In this document: piece after piece, positions 7,946 through 15,688 of the stretch
Layout: the number at the start of each line of letters is the position of its first letter
How positions within the stretch are numbered: the stretch's first letter is position 1
From: Symploca sp. SIO1C2
GTDB taxonomy: Bacteria; Cyanobacteriota; Cyanobacteriia; Cyanobacteriales; Coleofasciculaceae
Assembly (NCBI GenBank): GCA_010672925.1
Contig: JAAHFP010000048.1
Span: 1 to 43,853 of the forward strand
Reading direction: 5' to 3'
DNA: 43,853 nucleotides
Program-made: the position numbers and the translations under genes
Notes under the pieces: model-generated
What the model saw: the letters and a program-made list of their open reading frames with translations, nothing else
What the model was told of the DNA's origin: nothing
Database searches by the model: none

Positions 7946-9478
7946 ATGCCAAAGACGAAAATGCTATTCCATATATCTCCAAAAGAGCAACAAAAAATAG
8001 CAATTATTGGTGCGGGTGCGATGGGTATATCAATAGCATCTATTCTTGCTAGATTAGAACTGGCTGAAGTGACCATTTTTGAAGCAGAATCAAAACCCTT
8101 TAATAGTAAAAGTGCTTCGACTAACAACACAGGTATTTTACATCACTTTATTTATGGAGGACACAGAAATACCTTAGAAATATTATTTAAACAAGCTATT
8201 GTATTTAGAAAACTAATGCCCGACTATGTTTTTGGAGATAATCAGATAAATTACTTAGTTTTAAATGAGCCAAATAATACGGCAATACACCGAAAAGGAG
8301 TAACTTTCAAAGAAGTAGCTACTTTTCTGAAAAATATTTATCAAAATCATTTAATAAAACACCCAGATGATAATTTTTTTGGCCAAGCAGAAGAAATAGT
8401 AAAAATAATAGATGAAGAGAATATTGATTATTTTTTGAACAGTCTAGGTTTATCAATTAATTTAGACAAAACTTGGGTTAATAGAAGCACAAAAAAAACT
8501 TTTTTAGGAGCAGTTCAAGTCAAACAACCTGTCTTAAATATGGGGGAATATTGTACTCATATGATTAATTTATTAGACTTATTACTCCATGATAATTTGT
8601 TGAGTTTTCAAGGTAATACTAGAGTCAAGAGTATTTGTATAAAAGACCAGGGATTTGAGTTAAAAATAAAAAACAGTAATCAACTTTCTTTTGATACCGT
8701 AATCAATGCTGGTTATGGTGGAGGTTTAGAAATTCCTAGTCCATCTCTTCAAGGTGAAATACAGCAAGAAGGAAACATAGCTAAGCTTAAAGTATATGGA
8801 TTATATAAGATTCCTCAATGGCTTAAAGTACAAATACCAGGACTAGCAGAAAGTTTCTCAAGTACTCTACTTATCCGAGGTCAATACGGAGGAATTATTA
8901 AAGTTGGTTATGATTTTCTTGCCATGTTTTATGGTCCAGAATATAACCAAGCAGAATTACACTTTCCTATAGATACAAATTTTAATCATTTTCCTGAACA
9001 ATGGCATAAAAATTTGCCCCAGATCATGGGAAGGAGTGAAAAAGAGATGATGAAAGCCATCAAAAATGGTATTTCTAGGTGGATTCCTTGGGCTAAAGAA
9101 CTTGAAGATGTAAAGCTTAAGAAAGCTGTCCAAGTTTATCCAGGCCGCCAACCTGCTAATGATTTAGAGGCAGCTAAACGAGATGATGACCCGGTTCGCT
9201 ATAGGTATAAACATCAAAATGGCGGGGAGTATATTCACATTACTGGATCAAAATTGACATCAATTCCCTATAATTCTTTTAAGATTGTCCGAGAAATATT
9301 ATCAATATATATAGCAAAAGGAATTTTAACCCAAGAGCAAGTGAATCAACACATAGCCATAGACGAAAGTCATGAAATAACTATTTCACCGCAAATAGAA
9401 TACGCACTTGGGAAAGATTTACCTCAAATGGACAGTTCAGAAAGAGAAAAGATTATACAAGAGTGGAATGTATACTAA
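7946..9478 (+). CDS. FAD-dependent oxidoreductase (DAO-like)
   Basis: A 510-residue flavoprotein. The dinucleotide-binding fold is at the N-terminus: KIAIIGAGAMG (GxGxxG at residues 22-27) with the acidic residue ending strand 2 in TIFEAES (E46). A second FAD-contact strand is seen as VINAGYGGG. The overall layout fits the D-amino-acid oxidase/glycerol-3-phosphate dehydrogenase-like superfamily; the substrate cannot be told. The frame stays open upstream to 7817, but that stretch is heptamer repeat, so ATG 7946 is the chosen start. The gene is visibly richer in A+T, with long runs of A and T, than both neighbours, which suggests transfer or relaxed composition. It stands alone, 165 bases after the EF-hand gene. 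Confidence 0.82.
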   Translation: MPKTKMLFHISPKEQQKIAIIGAGAMGISIASILARLELAEVTIFEAESKPFNSKSASTNNTGILHHFIYGGHRNTLEILFKQAIVFRKLMPDYVFGDNQINYLVLNEPNNTAIHRKGVTFKEVATFLKNIYQNHLIKHPDDNFFGQAEEIVKIIDEENIDYFLNSLGLSINLDKTWVNRSTKKTFLGAVQVKQPVLNMGEYCTHMINLLDLLLHDNLLSFQGNTRVKSICIKDQGFELKIKNSNQLSFDTVINAGYGGGLEIPSPSLQGEIQQEGNIAKLKVYGLYKIPQWLKVQIPGLAESFSSTLLIRGQYGGIIKVGYDFLAMFYGPEYNQAELHFPIDTNFNHFPEQWHKNLPQIMGRSEKEMMKAIKNGISRWIPWAKELEDVKLKKAVQVYPGRQPANDLEAAKRDDDPVRYRYKHQNGGEYIHITGSKLTSIPYNSFKIVREILSIYIAKGILTQEQVNQHIAIDESHEITISPQIEYALGKDLPQMDSSEREKIIQEWNVY

Positions 9479-9545
9479 CAATCTGATTTTTCACGGGATA
9501 TGAAAAGTCATTTTTTACCTCCCAATGGTTTAAAACTTAGCAGTC

Positions 9546-9591
9546 TGCTTCTTTTTGGACTGAAGTCCAACTACTGCTCATTACTCATTAC
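9546..9591 (+). repeat. GGACTGAAGTCC dispersed palindromic repeat
   Basis: Copy with TTTTTGGACTGAAGTCC followed by ACTACTGCTCATTACTCATT. It sits in the 3'-3' gap between the FAD gene and the end of the CHAT gene. Confidence 0.65.
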
Positions 9592-9592
9592 T

Positions 9593-12500
9593 TCAATCCA
9601 TACCATGAGCAACAAAACCAGCCCAATAGAAAGGATGGTCAAAGGGGAAATCCTTTTTACCCAAAGACTGCAAACTCTGTTGCTGTCCCTCTAATTTCTT
9701 CGCAATGGTCAACCACTTATGAGACGCTGCCTGATCTCCTTCAGCTTGGGCTTGTTGCTTAGCAGTATTAACCTCCTCTAACTTTTGTAGCAGATGTGAG
9801 TTTAACTGAGCCTGATAGTTTTGGGTAAAATCCTCTCCTGTTAACTTGCGGAGTTTAATTTGCCCTTGCTGTAGTGCCTGGGAACGGCTCATCCCTGACT
9901 CGCGGTTCTTATAGTAAAATATAGCTAATAAAGCACTAGCCAAATCCTCTACTGACCACTGGGTACTAACTACACTCCTGGCTCCAGCACAGAGAAAGCC
10001 TGTAGCGAGAGTAAGCAAGTCATCGGTAATTTCGGTAACAGTGAAATTAACCTCGCAAGCGCAGGCAAACACTTCCGAGAGATTGGGCATACGCCAGCTA
10101 GGAGTTAAGAGTTGACCTAAGGTAAGGGAACCATCTCCTAAACTTAACTGGGATTCCAAGGGCTGGAAAGGATTAGATTTAGCATGATGGCTAGAGTGGA
10201 GAATCTGCACTTGCTGAGCTAACTTTTGGTAGGACTTGACTGTAGCCTTGCGTCCCTGCAAGCGTTGCTCAGAAGGAACTTGATAAATTTGAGCTAGGGT
10301 TTCGCATTCAAAATTGGTAAAAGGCAGATCTTCCGTAGCATCTTCAACTATACCCATTTGCTGACCTTCGATGGGTGGGCGTTGGTGGCAATAGTGGAGG
10401 ATTTGGCAACTGGGAATCAGACGAATACGAAAGCGATCGCCCAGGTAAGTTATTTTGGTAACATGTTTAGTTGGAGAAGATTTGGAAGATTTGCTGTTAA
10501 AAGCTAAACCGCGAGTCTGGTCAATAACAATCCTTTCTTCCTTTTCTGCCTTATCTTCTTCCTTCCCTCCTGCCTCCTGCCCCCTGCCTCCTGCCTTATC
10601 TTCTTCCTTCCCTTCTGCCTTCTGCCCTCTGCCATCTGCCTTCATCGGCAATGCAGCAAAAGGAATCTGATGCAAAGCTAAATGAGGTACAATAATCAAC
10701 TCCTCAATTCCCTCAAGATATTGTCCCACCAGCTTCTCCAACTGCAAGCGCTCAGCAAGTTCCTGGAGAAAATCCCCCATCTTATCCTTCCATTTACTGT
10801 TTGTTCTAACATAAGGTCTGAACCAATTATCCAAGATCCAATCCTGCAACTTACCCAACCCTTGCCTCTCACAAGTCAAAACCTGAGTCTTGCGATCCTT
10901 AAACAGGGCAAAAATATAGGTATCCTCCTTAGTTGTATAGAAACTGAGCAAAGCAGTAGTTGGCTCCTCAATTAACTGCTGTATTTGCTCCCAATGCAGA
11001 TGCTCCACCTGAACTTGTCCTGCCAAAACAGGATCATAACGGCGCAGTTGTTGCCAAACTTGCTGTTTTTGTGCCTCTAATGCCTGGATTTCTTCCTCGT
11101 ATGCTGATAAATCCTCCCTAGTCAAGGATTGATGGGCTTGCTTCACTCCAGTTCCCAATGACATTTTTTCATGGCTACTTCCTGCTAAGACTGGGATAGC
11201 TCCAAAACGCATAAGATTGATACGCTGTTGTATTTTCTCGTAATCCTGCAAATGCTGTTCTACCTCTGGAGCAATGTTTCCCCCTTGGTAGAGTTCATTA
11301 CTGGCCATCATATCTACCAAGCGTTGAGCACGAGAACGTTCAGTATATTCTACTGCTTTCTTGATCTCTCCTAAATTGAGGCAAGCTTGTACTATCTTGT
11401 TATATACGTTAATAGAATTGGCAATAATCTCCTGACGGCGCTCCTCATCAATTGCCCAATTCCGGCTTTGTTCTACTGCTTGGATAGCTAGGGCATAACC
11501 TTGGATAGCTAGTTGCCAATTGTTATTTTCCAGGGCAAGGTTGCCTAAATTACGAGCTGTTTGCAGGCAGTCGAGAGGGAAGTTTTCTGGAGTACGGATT
11601 TGTAGGGCATTGTGATAAGCAGCAATGGATTGTTCGAGATTCTCTACTCTCTCCCCTTTGATTCTGTTACAATAGGCATGGCCGAGACTATTTTGAATCA
11701 TTGCCCAATCTTGCGGAAATGCTGACTTGGTAGTGATTTGTAGGGCATTTCTAAAAGCAGCAATGGATTGTTCGAGATTATCTGCTCTCTCCCCTTTGAT
11801 TCTCTCGGAGTAAGCAATGCCGAGATTGTGTTGAGTCATTGCCCAATCTTGAGGAAATGCTGACTTGGTATAGATTTGTAGGGCATTCTTATGAGCAGCA
11901 ATGGATTGTTCGAGATTATCTGCTCTCTCCCCTTTGATTCTCTCGGAGTAAGCAATGCCGAGATTGTTTTGAGTGGATGCCCAATCTTGGGGAAATGCTG
12001 ACTTGGTAGTGATTTGTAGGGCATGACTATAAACAGCAATGGCTTGTTCAAGATTCTCTACTCTTTTCCCTTTGATTCTGTAGAAGTAAGCAATGCCGAG
12101 ATTGTTTTGAGTGGATGCCCAATTTTGGGGAAATGCTGACTTGGTAGTGATTTGTAGGGCATGACTATAAACAGCAATGGCTTGTTCAAGATTCTCTACT
12201 CTTTCCCCTTTGATTCTGTAGAAGTAAGCAATGCCGAGATTGTTTTGAGTCATTGCCCAATCTTGAGGAAATGCTGACTTGGTACGAATTTGTAGGGCAT
12301 TGTGATAAGCAGCAATAGCACATTCAAGATTATCTGCTCTCTCCCCTTTGATTCTGTACAAGTAAGCAATGCCGAGATTGTTTTGAGTCATTGCCCAATC
12401 TTGAGGAAATGCTGACTTGGTACGAATTTGTAGGGCATTGTGATAAGCAGCAATAGCACATTCAAGATTATCTGCTCTCTCCCCTTTGATTCTGTACAAG

Positions 12501-13237
12501 TAAGCAATGCCGAGATTGTTTTGAGTGGCTGCCCAATCTTGAGGAAATGCTGATTTGGCACGGATTTGTAGGGCATTGCTATAAGCAGCAATAGCAAGTT
12601 CGAGATTATTTGCTCTTTCCCCTTTGATTCTCTCGGAGTAAGCATTGCCGAGATTGTTTTGAGTCATTGCCCAATCTTGGGGAAATTTCTCCAAAGTAAA
12701 AACTGTAGCAATGACTTCATAAGCAGCAATGGCGATTTCTAGGTTACTAGCTATGTTGCCCAGAGGAAACTGTTGAATCAACTTGCTAAACTTGAAAAGG
12801 ACTAGAACAAAATATTCTGCTTCTTTTGGCTGAAGTTGAGGCAGGGTTTCTTTTGCCCAAAATTGCAGTATCTGCCCTAAGTTTTCATCTAGCTTGTCGA
12901 GGTTCTCTTGCAATAGCGGGTAAACTGACTGAGGGCTAGAGTCAGTTGCTATTACCTGCAAGATAGACTGTAGGAACTTGAGATACTCTACTGAAGAAAC
13001 TAAGGTGGAGGAAATCCCGATCATCTCTCCTAATTCCCCTGCCAAGTTTTGCAACCAATTGGCAGTATTTTCATTTCCTGCTTCTACCATTTGTGCTGCT
13101 ACTGCTTCCATTATCTGCACCAACTCCCCATTGACTAACTCTAGGTTAGTCTGTAGTATTTCCTCTTCCTGTCCATCGGGGCATTGCAGCAGTTGTTGAA
13201 TAAGATTGAAATAAACTTCAAGTCGTTGTTCATCCAT
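9593..13237 (-). CDS. TPR-CHAT protease-like protein
   Basis: A 1214-residue cytoplasmic protein. Residues 1-175 form a helical N-terminal region. Residues 175 to about 560 are tandem TPR-like units of exactly 46 residues, each carrying FPQDWAxTQNNLGxAY and RIKGERxxNLExAIAAY; eight are nearly identical, then TPR-like helices continue. The C-terminal CHAT domain (caspase HetF-associated with TPRs) has the predicted catalytic pair: His in LHSSHHAK (about 1017) and Cys in VFACACEVN (about 1060). CHAT proteins are caspase-like peptidases used in bacterial death and defence systems. Residues about 864-900 are a Gly/Lys/Glu-rich insert encoded by a dispersed heptamer repeat, yet the frame stays open. 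Its likely operon partner, the DUF4384-like gene, lies upstream but is separated by a mobile element at 13283-13582. Confidence 0.9.
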   Translation of the reverse strand: MDEQRLEVYFNLIQQLLQCPDGQEEEILQTNLELVNGELVQIMEAVAAQMVEAGNENTANWLQNLAGELGEMIGISSTLVSSVEYLKFLQSILQVIATDSSPQSVYPLLQENLDKLDENLGQILQFWAKETLPQLQPKEAEYFVLVLFKFSKLIQQFPLGNIASNLEIAIAAYEVIATVFTLEKFPQDWAMTQNNLGNAYSERIKGERANNLELAIAAYSNALQIRAKSAFPQDWAATQNNLGIAYLYRIKGERADNLECAIAAYHNALQIRTKSAFPQDWAMTQNNLGIAYLYRIKGERADNLECAIAAYHNALQIRTKSAFPQDWAMTQNNLGIAYFYRIKGERVENLEQAIAVYSHALQITTKSAFPQNWASTQNNLGIAYFYRIKGKRVENLEQAIAVYSHALQITTKSAFPQDWASTQNNLGIAYSERIKGERADNLEQSIAAHKNALQIYTKSAFPQDWAMTQHNLGIAYSERIKGERADNLEQSIAAFRNALQITTKSAFPQDWAMIQNSLGHAYCNRIKGERVENLEQSIAAYHNALQIRTPENFPLDCLQTARNLGNLALENNNWQLAIQGYALAIQAVEQSRNWAIDEERRQEIIANSINVYNKIVQACLNLGEIKKAVEYTERSRAQRLVDMMASNELYQGGNIAPEVEQHLQDYEKIQQRINLMRFGAIPVLAGSSHEKMSLGTGVKQAHQSLTREDLSAYEEEIQALEAQKQQVWQQLRRYDPVLAGQVQVEHLHWEQIQQLIEEPTTALLSFYTTKEDTYIFALFKDRKTQVLTCERQGLGKLQDWILDNWFRPYVRTNSKWKDKMGDFLQELAERLQLEKLVGQYLEGIEELIIVPHLALHQIPFAALPMKADGRGQKAEGKEEDKAGGRGQEAGGKEEDKAEKEERIVIDQTRGLAFNSKSSKSSPTKHVTKITYLGDRFRIRLIPSCQILHYCHQRPPIEGQQMGIVEDATEDLPFTNFECETLAQIYQVPSEQRLQGRKATVKSYQKLAQQVQILHSSHHAKSNPFQPLESQLSLGDGSLTLGQLLTPSWRMPNLSEVFACACEVNFTVTEITDDLLTLATGFLCAGARSVVSTQWSVEDLASALLAIFYYKNRESGMSRSQALQQGQIKLRKLTGEDFTQNYQAQLNSHLLQKLEEVNTAKQQAQAEGDQAASHKWLTIAKKLEGQQQSLQSLGKKDFPFDHPFYWAGFVAHGMD
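10535..10645 (-). repeat. heptamer repeat inserted in frame in the CHAT gene
   Basis: On the plus strand this reads CTGCCTCCTGCCCCCTGCC, CTTATCTTCTTCCTTCCCTTC and CTTCTGCCCTCTGCCATCTG in two rounds. It is the same family as the intergenic blocks at 7845, 22120, 27846 and 29418. It encodes ADGRGQKAEGKEEDKAGGRG-type low-complexity residues within the CHAT region. Confidence 0.85.
11650..12700 (-). repeat. 138-bp tandem coding repeats (TPR units)
   Basis: The TPR region repeats at the DNA level with a period of 138 bp (46 codons). The units at 12236-12373 and 12374-12511 are identical base for base. Neighbouring units differ mainly in the helix-A residues (YLYR, YFYR, YSER) and in the helix before ALQI. 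Confidence 0.9.
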
Positions 13238-13282
13238 AGTATTTTCTTATTCTATCTCCAGTTAAAAGTTCCCCAGCTCTTC

Positions 13283-13582
13283 CATTGGTGTCAACTTAAG
13301 CTAGGGATAGCTTAACGTTTAGCTTCCACACTCACCCAGAGTTTAAACTCTGGGCTAATAGCTAAAATCCACTCAAGTGGACTAAAGATTTTTGGAAAGA
13401 TTGATACCAAATCCGGTTTACTCAGACCAATTATTAGAACACTGAAACAGGTGACATAGGGAAAAAGATAGTTAGCTTTTGAGATGCAGATTTGTATGAG
13501 TCATCTTTAGATGACTTGAGCTATTAGCAAGGAACTTAAGTTCCTTGTGGGGCATGAGTTTTACGTTAAGTTGACACTAATG
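13283..13582. mobile_element. multi-palindrome MITE-like element, copy A (300 bp)
   Basis: The terminal inverted repeats are CATTGGTGTCAACTTAA at the left and the matching TTAAGTTGACACTAATG at the right. Inside are, in order: GCTA-GGGA-TAGC; CCCAGAGTTTAAACTCTGGG (13335-13354); TCCACT-CA-AGTGGA (13368-13381); a roughly 95-bp insert starting near GATACCAAATCCGGTTT; GTCATCTTTAGATGAC (13500-13515); and CAAGGAACTTAAGTTCCTTG (13528-13547). Conserved spacers such as GCTAATAGCTAAA and GAGCTATTAG separate the palindromes. No coding sequence is present. The right end abuts the stop codon of the DUF4384-like gene, and the left end is 46 bases from the CHAT start. A second copy lies at 43583-43786. Confidence 0.85.
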
Positions 13583-13583
13583 C

Positions 13584-14456
13584 TCAACCTACTACCTCAA
13601 AAGAGCGATAAAATGCTTGCCAATTCCTGCCATTTTCTACCAAACCTGTCCACAATTGGTTAAATCGTTTAGGATTCCAAATGGGAAATGGTTCCTCTTC
13701 ATTAGGAGTTAACCAAGGCAAATCCAACGAATCCTCTAAGACAATAGCCAGAAACTCCTCTTTCCCTACAGCATCAAATTTAATCTTGTCCTCTTCACAC
13801 ATTGCCCCTTGCTGAGGCATAATCATTTTCTTGTCTTTAAGTCGATTAACTGGAGCAAAGGCTTGGGAAGGACAGACCAGATATTTGGTATCTAAACCGC
13901 GATTTAGTAACAACAGATGCTCTTGGTCACAATCTAGCTCGATGTGCATATAGTAAGGAACATTGACATCAATTACAGGCTTCTTGCCGATAGGTCCCAC
14001 CATACCTCTGTCAGATTCCGGGGTAAAACAAAGCCAATAGGGAGGAGATGCGGCTTTTTCCCGCAGGGTTTCCCAAAGCCAATCCATTTGCCAGTTAGGG
14101 AATTTCCGCTCCCATAACCAGCGATAAGCAATTTGCCAGGGAGACTGTTTTTCATCAGCAGGTCTTCCACGCGATCGCTTATCCCAATTTACTCCATCTT
14201 GAGCCAATTCCTCACCAAACTGCTTTTTCAGCTTGTCCAATACTTCGCCAATAGTAGGATTAATGCTCAGTTCAGTAAAATTTTTCAGTTTTGGCTCCAT
14301 TTCACGAGCAATATCCACATTCTTTTTTTGCCAATTATCAGGACAAAAACGTAGTTGAAAGCAGAGTTTTTGAGTTTCGGCGCTTTTGCCTCTAGGGAAA
14401 ATCTGGTCAGTTATTTCTGCAATGAACTTTTCTTTTTGAGATTGTTCGTTGGTCAT
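13584..14456 (-). CDS. DUF4384-like protein paired with CHAT gene
   Basis: A 290-residue protein. The N-terminal half is helical and charged (EKFIAEITDQIFPRGKSA, GEVLDKLKKQFGEELAQDG). The C-terminal half (about 165-270) resembles the DUF4384 fold seen with caspase-like and kinase proteins: VPYYMHIELDCDQEHLLLLN, then a region ending IMPQQG, then EEFLAIVLED. Assignment is by pattern only. The start is ATG 14456 (MTNEQSQKEK), preceded by AGAAG at a good distance. The frame stays open to 14654, but that extension is made of the PPKSP-type intergenic repeat. It lies upstream of the CHAT gene on the same strand, which fits a regulator or sensor for the protease; this is inference. Confidence 0.72.
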   Translation of the reverse strand: MTNEQSQKEKFIAEITDQIFPRGKSAETQKLCFQLRFCPDNWQKKNVDIAREMEPKLKNFTELSINPTIGEVLDKLKKQFGEELAQDGVNWDKRSRGRPADEKQSPWQIAYRWLWERKFPNWQMDWLWETLREKAASPPYWLCFTPESDRGMVGPIGKKPVIDVNVPYYMHIELDCDQEHLLLLNRGLDTKYLVCPSQAFAPVNRLKDKKMIMPQQGAMCEEDKIKFDAVGKEEFLAIVLEDSLDLPWLTPNEEEPFPIWNPKRFNQLWTGLVENGRNWQAFYRSFEVVG

Positions 14457-14873
14457 GGTATTTCTTCTAATGAATTGGAACATCACTAAATTTGTGCAGA
14501 CAGCGCCAAGCACTGTAATCAAGCACAGTAGACAAAATCTACCTTTCTCCGAAGTCCACTTTTCTCTGAAGTCCTCCTTTCTCTGAAGTCCTCCTTTCTC
14601 TGAAGTCCCCCTTATTAAGGGGGATTTAGGGGGATCAAAACTACCCCATAGCAAAACAAACTACTGTATCTAAATTCTGCCATGTATTTTTTGATTTGTG
14701 TGGAATAAGCAAATTTTTATTTATTTTTATTTATGCTTATTTTGCCTTATTTTTGGATATTTAACTTGATTAAAATAGCTGGCTTTATTTGGGCATATTT
14801 ACCGGTCTCTATACATTTATTTTTCTCGTCAATAACCTAGAAGTCATAACCATTTATTTTGGAGATAATGGCA
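14457..14873. repeat. intergenic region with 17-bp tandem repeat and palindrome
   Basis: 14540-14606 has about four units of CTCTGAAGTCCTCCTTT (17 bp). A CCCCCTTA-T-TAAGGGGG palindrome follows (14607-14623), then GATTTAGGGGGATC, an arm of the dispersed GGGGGATTTAGGGGG repeat family. 14690-14830 is very A+T rich and probably holds promoters. Nothing else was seen. Confidence 0.7.
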
Positions 14874-15020
14874 ATGACTAAGAAAAATCGGCAAAAAAAA
14901 GTTTGGCTATTAATACAGTTTCTGCTTCCAGAGTTACTGGCTTTACTCTTTGAGGCTAATGTGGTCAGATTAGTTAATCTTTGCTTTTTGCTCTGGCAGT
15001 TGCTCAGGGATGAGGAGTAA
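14874..15020 (+). CDS. small predicted membrane protein, 48 residues
   Basis: The short frame begins MTKKNRQKKVWLLIQFLLPE and ends LLRDEE. GGAG at 14861-14864 is about nine bases before ATG 14874; an ATG two codons earlier is too close to it. A basic N-terminus followed by a hydrophobic stretch rich in Leu/Phe suggests a membrane-associated peptide. No family was recognised. It lies on the plus strand inside an otherwise minus-strand island. Confidence 0.42.
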   Translation: MTKKNRQKKVWLLIQFLLPELLALLFEANVVRLVNLCFLLWQLLRDEE

Positions 15021-15075
15021 TAACAATCTCCCTAACTCCCCTGATTTCATAAAAAAGGGTTTCGAGGGAGACTGG

Positions 15076-15113
15076 AGTTCAAAGTCCCCCAGAATTGGGG
15101 GATTTAGGGGGCA
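15076..15113 (+). repeat. dispersed GGGGGATTTAGGGGG repeat
   Basis: TTCAAAGTCCCCCAGAATTG is followed by GGGGATTTAGGGGGC. Close copies lie at 16137-16170 (same orientation) and 15555-15603 (reverse, diverged), and a related arm at 14603-14638. Here it overlaps the 3' end of the DUF559 gene. Confidence 0.8.
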
Positions 15114-15480
15114 AATGCTTCCCAGCAACATCTTTAATCTCTGCCAAAACTTTAGGCAAATTATTCATCACCTCTTCATTTCTGAATCTCAGCACTTTAT
15201 AGCCATATTCTGCTAATTTAGCAGTTCTAGCATCATCGTATTCTGTCTGGGAAGCGTGAATTTCTCCATCAACTTCTACAACTAATCTACAAGCAGGACA
15301 ATAGAAATCTAAAATAAAATTTCCTACAGGATGCTGACGGCGAAAACGTAATCTTTCGAGTTGTTTGTTGCGTAGTGCTTCCCAAAGACTAGTTTCTGCC
15401 GGTGTCAGATTGTTTCTTAACTTCCGCGCAGCTTGTGCTATTTCTGGATTTGTACCCCTGATCCTATCGTTATTTCTCAC
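15079..15480 (-). CDS. DUF559 (Vsr-like) endonuclease-fold protein
   Basis: A 133-residue protein of the DUF559 family, related to very-short-patch-repair endonucleases of the PD-(D/E)xK fold. Visible signatures are ARKLRNNLTPAETSLWEALR (residues 18-37), FRRQHPVGNFILDFYCP with Asp58, LVVEVDGEIHA with Glu69/Asp71, and the C-terminal GYKVLRFRNEEV. Nucleases of this family are common in large cyanobacterial genomes; the physiological target is unknown. The GTG start at 15480 has AGAGAAGAG upstream. The last ten codons (PPKSPNSGGL) come from a dispersed intergenic repeat that supplies the stop codon. Confidence 0.88.
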   Translation of the reverse strand: MRNNDRIRGTNPEIAQAARKLRNNLTPAETSLWEALRNKQLERLRFRRQHPVGNFILDFYCPACRLVVEVDGEIHASQTEYDDARTAKLAEYGYKVLRFRNEEVMNNLPKVLAEIKDVAGKHLPPKSPNSGGL

Positions 15481-15688
15481 TTTCTCAACTCTTCTCTAAA
15501 CATCATGCAAGATAATTTATTCCCTAACTTTTCCAATTTTTTCCCTCGCCATTTGCCCCCCTAACCCCCCAATTCTGGGGGGAACCGGAGTTCAAAGTAC
15601 CCTAAAATTGGTGAATGTAGAATTTAGCCCATACTACGCGATCGCACTACTTTATTCCACCAACCCCTCCAACAACAAAGCCACTTGT

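Noticed and set aside
11836-12645. Minus-strand ORFs in another frame across the TPR repeats
   Set aside because: They repeat with the same 138-bp period as the CHAT gene and are out-of-frame shadows of it.
14457-14654. 66-residue N-terminal extension of the DUF4384-like gene
   Set aside because: It is encoded by the CTCTGAAGTCCTCCTTT tandem repeat and the PPKSP dispersed repeat; ATG 14456 has a ribosome site.
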